Shown here: positions 7,201 to 10,080 of the stretch, piece by piece | How the letters are laid out: every line of letters begins with the position of its first letter | How positions within the stretch are numbered: position 1 is the stretch's first letter | Assembly: GCA_027604665.1 (NCBI GenBank) | Contig: JADGIZ010000688.1 | Span: 1-10,080, forward strand | DNA length: 10,080 bases | Direction of reading: 5' to 3' | DNA from: Polyrhizophydium stewartii | Lineage: Eukaryota; Chytridiomycota; Chytridiomycetes; Rhizophydiales | Made by a program: the position numbers and the translations under genes | Notes under the pieces: model-generated | Database searches by the model: none | Seen by the model: only the letters and a program-made list of their open reading frames with translations | What the model was told of the DNA's origin: nothing

Positions 7201-10080
7201 GTAATTCTGGAGCGTGTTGGGGTACGCGAGATTGAGGTGGTTGGTCGCGATGTCGTTGATCTTGTAGTAGTTGCCGTACATGAAGACACCGGCAGAGGAT
7301 GCCGAGAGCGACGTCATGGCCGAGATCTCGCCGGGAGAGAGGTCCGTTCCACGCGGACAGATGACGGCGCCGAGGCCGACGATGAAGAAGAGCACGGCGG
7401 CGTTGAGAATGGCGATGATGATGCACAGGGCGAGCTTCTCTCGCCAGGCGACTTGCCGGTCGCGCAGACGCATGCGGCCGCACGCCCTCAGGCAGAAGGA
7501 CGGCACCCACCACGTCAGGGTCCAGACGCAGCACAGCCAGCGGCCGCGCGACGAGGACAGATTGCGCTTGGAGTTGGTGTCTGCGAACGAGGGCAGCGAC
7601 GCAGCAATGCCGTTGGTGGCGACGTTTTCCATGCCGGCCGAGACCATCTGGGGCAGGCGCGACCAGCGCTTGGGGTCGTTCCAAGAATCGCGCCTCGGCT
7701 TGCCGTTGGCGATGCCTACAGCTGAGTCGCTCTCGGCGCCGGCATCGTCGCCAAAGTCGGACTCAAAGTGGCTCTCGACCTCGGAGAGCTGATCAAAGTC
7801 GGCCGTGACGACCGTGTTGCCGCCGTTGAGCTCGGAGCCGATGGCGGAGAGCTTGCGCGTTGCAGAGAGCTTGGCGTCACGGGTGCTGCTCCTGACCTTT
7901 GAGTTGAGACGCGGTTGCCGGAACAGCGGGACATCGCTGTTGACGGCCGAGAACGTGACTGTGTTTGACTGCGGCGACGTGAGCGAGGATGGCGAAACGG
8001 CCGAGGTGGGCGACGTGGGCGAGCCGGGGCCGTTTGGATCGTGGTTGCCGTCAGCGATGAGCAGCAGGGCCGTCTCAAGGTTGCGCCACGCGAGCTCGGA
8101 CAGGTACAGATGCGATCCGGTGCACATGGCGTCGAGGGGAGTCCAGTCGTTGGCGGCAATGAGCTGCACACATGCTTCTTTGGTGTCGACGTCGACTGTT
8201 GTGATGCCGAAGCGCGCAAAGACGACGCCGTACCGCGCAATGGCGTCGGCAAAGGCCAGCACGGAGGAGAACTGCGCGGCGGGAGACGACGAGATGGAGA
8301 GCAGCGGCAGCGCGCGAACCTGGCGTAGGACGCAGGCAGGGTCCCAATAGCGCGGGTCAAGGGCGTTGTCCGAAGGCCGGATGGTGAAGACGAACCACTG
8401 CTTTGTCTCTGCGATTGCGTCAAAGAGCTCTGACAAGCCCGTGGTGTACTGGTGGCCGACGGTGAGATCGAGGTCGAGCTGGGACGGCCCGCGGCGGAAG
8501 AAGGACGCGGCGCGCTTGAGCTGCGACTCAGCGCCGTCTCGGCGGCGGCTGGACGGGGCACGCGCGAGGCTGCGGGCGGCGACGACGGTCTGGTGGTCGG
8601 CCTCGTGCGTCTCTGTTGCGATGACCTTGTTGGAGAAGAGCATGCGGATGAACTGGTTGGACGTGCCGGGCTCCTCTGGCGAGCCGCGGATGAGCGACAC
8701 AAAGCTGGACTGGAGGGCGTCTGAGTTTGCCCAGGTCCATCCGGCGGCATCGTACTCGGCGACTGTGGGCGGGGGCTGGGTTGGGGCAGCGCGGGCGAGA
8801 TTTGGGTTGGCGTCCGCGTCGCGGACGGTGGTGGTGAAGTGGCGGATGGCGAAGCGGGTGGCGGACTCGCTGAGCGGCATGAACTCTGGGCGGTTTGTGT
8901 TGACGGCGCCAGCAGTGTCGACAAAGACAATGTCATTTGAGGCGGACGAACCGCGGGTGGTCTCTGCGTTGAGGATCGCGAGGACGCCGGTGCGCGGCAG
9001 GGCGAGGGTGTCGAGCGAGCCGCGGTTCGAGACAAACGCGGGCATCTCGTCGATGGGCAGGCCGAGGCCAAAGGTCAATCGGGTCGAGGCGCCAATGTAG
9101 GAGTTTGAGACGAGGTCAAAGATGCGTTCGTTGGCGTAGTTTGCCAGGAACTGGTCGAAGTTGGGGGCGAGCGGGCCAAAGGCGAGGCTGTCGAAGGCGA
9201 AGCCCGGGGTATCGAGCAGGGCGACAAAGTTTGCCCACTCGGACTCGTCCTTGCAGAGCTTGTTGTTGAGCTGCTCGACGATCCAGCCAAAGACGACGGC
9301 GTAGAGGGCCTGTGCGAGAGCGTCGCGCTGCTTTGCGGCCTGGGCGACGTCGAGGATGGTGGAGACGACGTCAGCGCCGATGGTGCGGGTGCGGGTGGTG
9401 AGGGCGGTCTCGATTGCGATGGCGTCGACGCCAAGGAGCCTCGCGACCGTGGCGAGCTCGTGGGTGTTTTTGACGGCGACGACGGGGTCTGAGCCCTGGG
9501 ACGCCTTTGCGTGGAAGGAGAGGTTTCCGATGTGCAGGACGGCGGCGAGGACCTGGAAGATCTGTGTCTGCTGGCGGTTGCCGATGCCAAGGTGCTTGAG
9601 GTGCACGCGCAGCTCGGCAAAGTCCTCTGCGAGGCGATCGAGCATGGCGGGCGAGAGCGACCTGTGGGCGGGCAGGTAGGCGAAGTGGGCGAGCGCGGGC
9701 TGGGCGGCGGGCCTTCGCGCGGGGTCGTCGAGGCCCCACTCTGCGCGCTCTTGCTGCGAGGCGCCCTCGAGCAGGGCGTGCAGGACGAGGAAGCAGCCGA
9801 TCTGCGGTGCGGGGCCGGTGGCGGTGGCTGCGGCGGAGGCAGGCGAGTCGGCGTGTGCGGCGGCGATGCGCGAGAGCTGCAGGCCGTAGGGGATGAACTT
9901 TGCGCCGACGAGCTTTCCGTCGGCGCTGAACTGCATCTCCTCGTAGCGCAGGAAGGCCGAGGTGCCGGGGGCGTCCTGGAGCGCGGCGGGCACGGCGTCT
10001 GCGGACACCGAGGGCCGGCCCGCGGAGAAGGAGGATCGGCCGGCCGAGAAGGAGGCGCGCGGGGCGGGGGAGGGCGATTC
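3779..10080 (-). CDS. Chitin synthase with myosin-like head, class V/VII (5' partial)
   Basis: This membrane glycosyltransferase polymerises UDP-GlcNAc into wall chitin, probably at growth zones. Exons are 10080-6194, 6077-5168 and 5065-3779, giving 2027 residues in frame to the right edge, with the N-terminus and any P-loop outside. Domains in order: myosin-like head (about 9960-8180) with [26 protein letters not shown] (switch II position), [14 protein letters not shown] and [15 protein letters not shown]; a Ser/Pro-rich linker; two hydrophobic segments (about 7540-7360); a cytochrome b5-like region (about 7340-7160, GQDVSSMF); a membrane helix near 6660-6590; then chitin synthase 2. Catalytic motifs are VDADTS (5929-5912), GEDRYLT (EDR at 5581-5573) and QRRRW (5464-5450). 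Several C-terminal helices and DDFSWGNTR follow, then a disordered linker, a 29-Gln tract and DEK_C (about 3970-3803). Catalytic residues look intact. Choosing between class V and VII needs a tree. Confidence 0.95.
4133..4219 (-). repeat. CAG trinucleotide repeat encoding 29 glutamines
   Basis: The plus strand has an uninterrupted (CTG)25 at 4133-4207, followed by TTG, CTG, TTG, CTG. On the coding (minus) strand this is CAG CAA CAG CAA and then 25 CAG codons, giving 29 consecutive Gln between a Pro/Gln-rich linker and an Ala-rich segment before DEK_C. The pure stretch is expected to vary in length among isolates. Confidence 0.97.
5066..5167 (-). other. Predicted 102-bp intron 2 (in-window) of the chitin synthase
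   Basis: On the minus strand the donor is GCC|GTGAGT starting at 5167 and the acceptor is GATGCAG ending at 5066. The intron is phase 0. The spliced protein reads [21 protein letters not shown], continuing a membrane segment into the conserved DDFSWGNTR. The intron length is a multiple of three, but it carries an in-frame TAG, so retention would truncate the protein before DEK_C. Confidence 0.88.
6078..6193 (-). other. Predicted 116-bp intron 1 (in-window) of the chitin synthase
   Basis: On the minus strand the donor is CG|GTGCGT starting at 6193 and the acceptor is AACCAG ending at 6078. The intron is phase 2 and splits an Arg codon (CG|C). Splicing restores the conserved string [19 protein letters not shown], which is strong support. 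Reading through meets an in-frame TGA at 6177-6175. A CTGAT element about 35 bases before the acceptor is a possible branch site. Confidence 0.88.
9997..10059 (-). repeat. Three tandem 21-bp coding repeats (7-residue unit)
   Basis: Minus-strand translation gives [14 protein letters not shown] and RPSVSAD in direct succession, in frame with the chitin synthase. The first two are nearly identical and the third has diverged. More copies could lie beyond the window edge. The array ends about 12 residues before the first segment alignable to the motor (FLRYEEMQF). Confidence 0.8.

Noticed and set aside
10006..10008. Start of the chitin synthase at 10008
   Set aside because: The codon there is GTG, the frame stays open to the window edge, and motor sequence expected upstream is missing, so the gene continues beyond the window.

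Overview
The window looks like GC-rich nuclear DNA from a fungus. The main reason is the minus-strand gene, a chitin synthase with a myosin-like head, cytochrome b5-like region, chitin synthase 2 catalytic domain and C-terminal DEK_C domain, an architecture known from filamentous and dimorphic fungi (class V/VII). Short spliceosomal introns (64 to 116 bp), strong G/C preference at third codon positions and long spurious antisense frames fit this. The phylum cannot be fixed from sequence alone; an intron-poor, GC-rich basidiomycete or a zoosporic fungus are both possible.

Layout. Positions 1-226 are the 5' region of the first gene and may hold a first mini-exon. Positions 227-1949 (+) encode a concentrative nucleoside transporter (CNT/SLC28 family) with one predicted 64-bp intron near the start. 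A 184-bp gap, CT-rich in its first part, leads to 2134-3153 (+), an intronless Per1/PGAP3-type GPI-anchor remodelling protein of the CREST superfamily. Positions 3154-3778 are a convergent intergenic region with T-rich, G-rich and GGAT-like low-complexity stretches and no credible gene. From 3779 to the right edge (-) runs the myosin-chitin synthase: three exons, two predicted introns, 2027 residues in the window, with the N-terminus beyond the edge.

How the genes relate. PER1 remodels GPI-anchor lipids in the ER, and GPI proteins feed the cell wall; the chitin synthase makes wall chitin at the plasma membrane. These two genes are convergent neighbours with a shared wall theme, but fungal gene neighbours are often unrelated, so co-regulation is not implied. 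The CNT gene is a nucleoside uptake carrier with no evident link.

No mobile element, CRISPR array, rRNA or tRNA was seen, and I did not find an undescribed multi-gene system. The most unusual features are inside the chitin synthase: an uninterrupted (CAG)25 run within a 29-glutamine tract before DEK_C, a 7-residue Ser/Arg repeat at the window edge beside a degenerate motor segment, and Ser-Pro-rich linkers.
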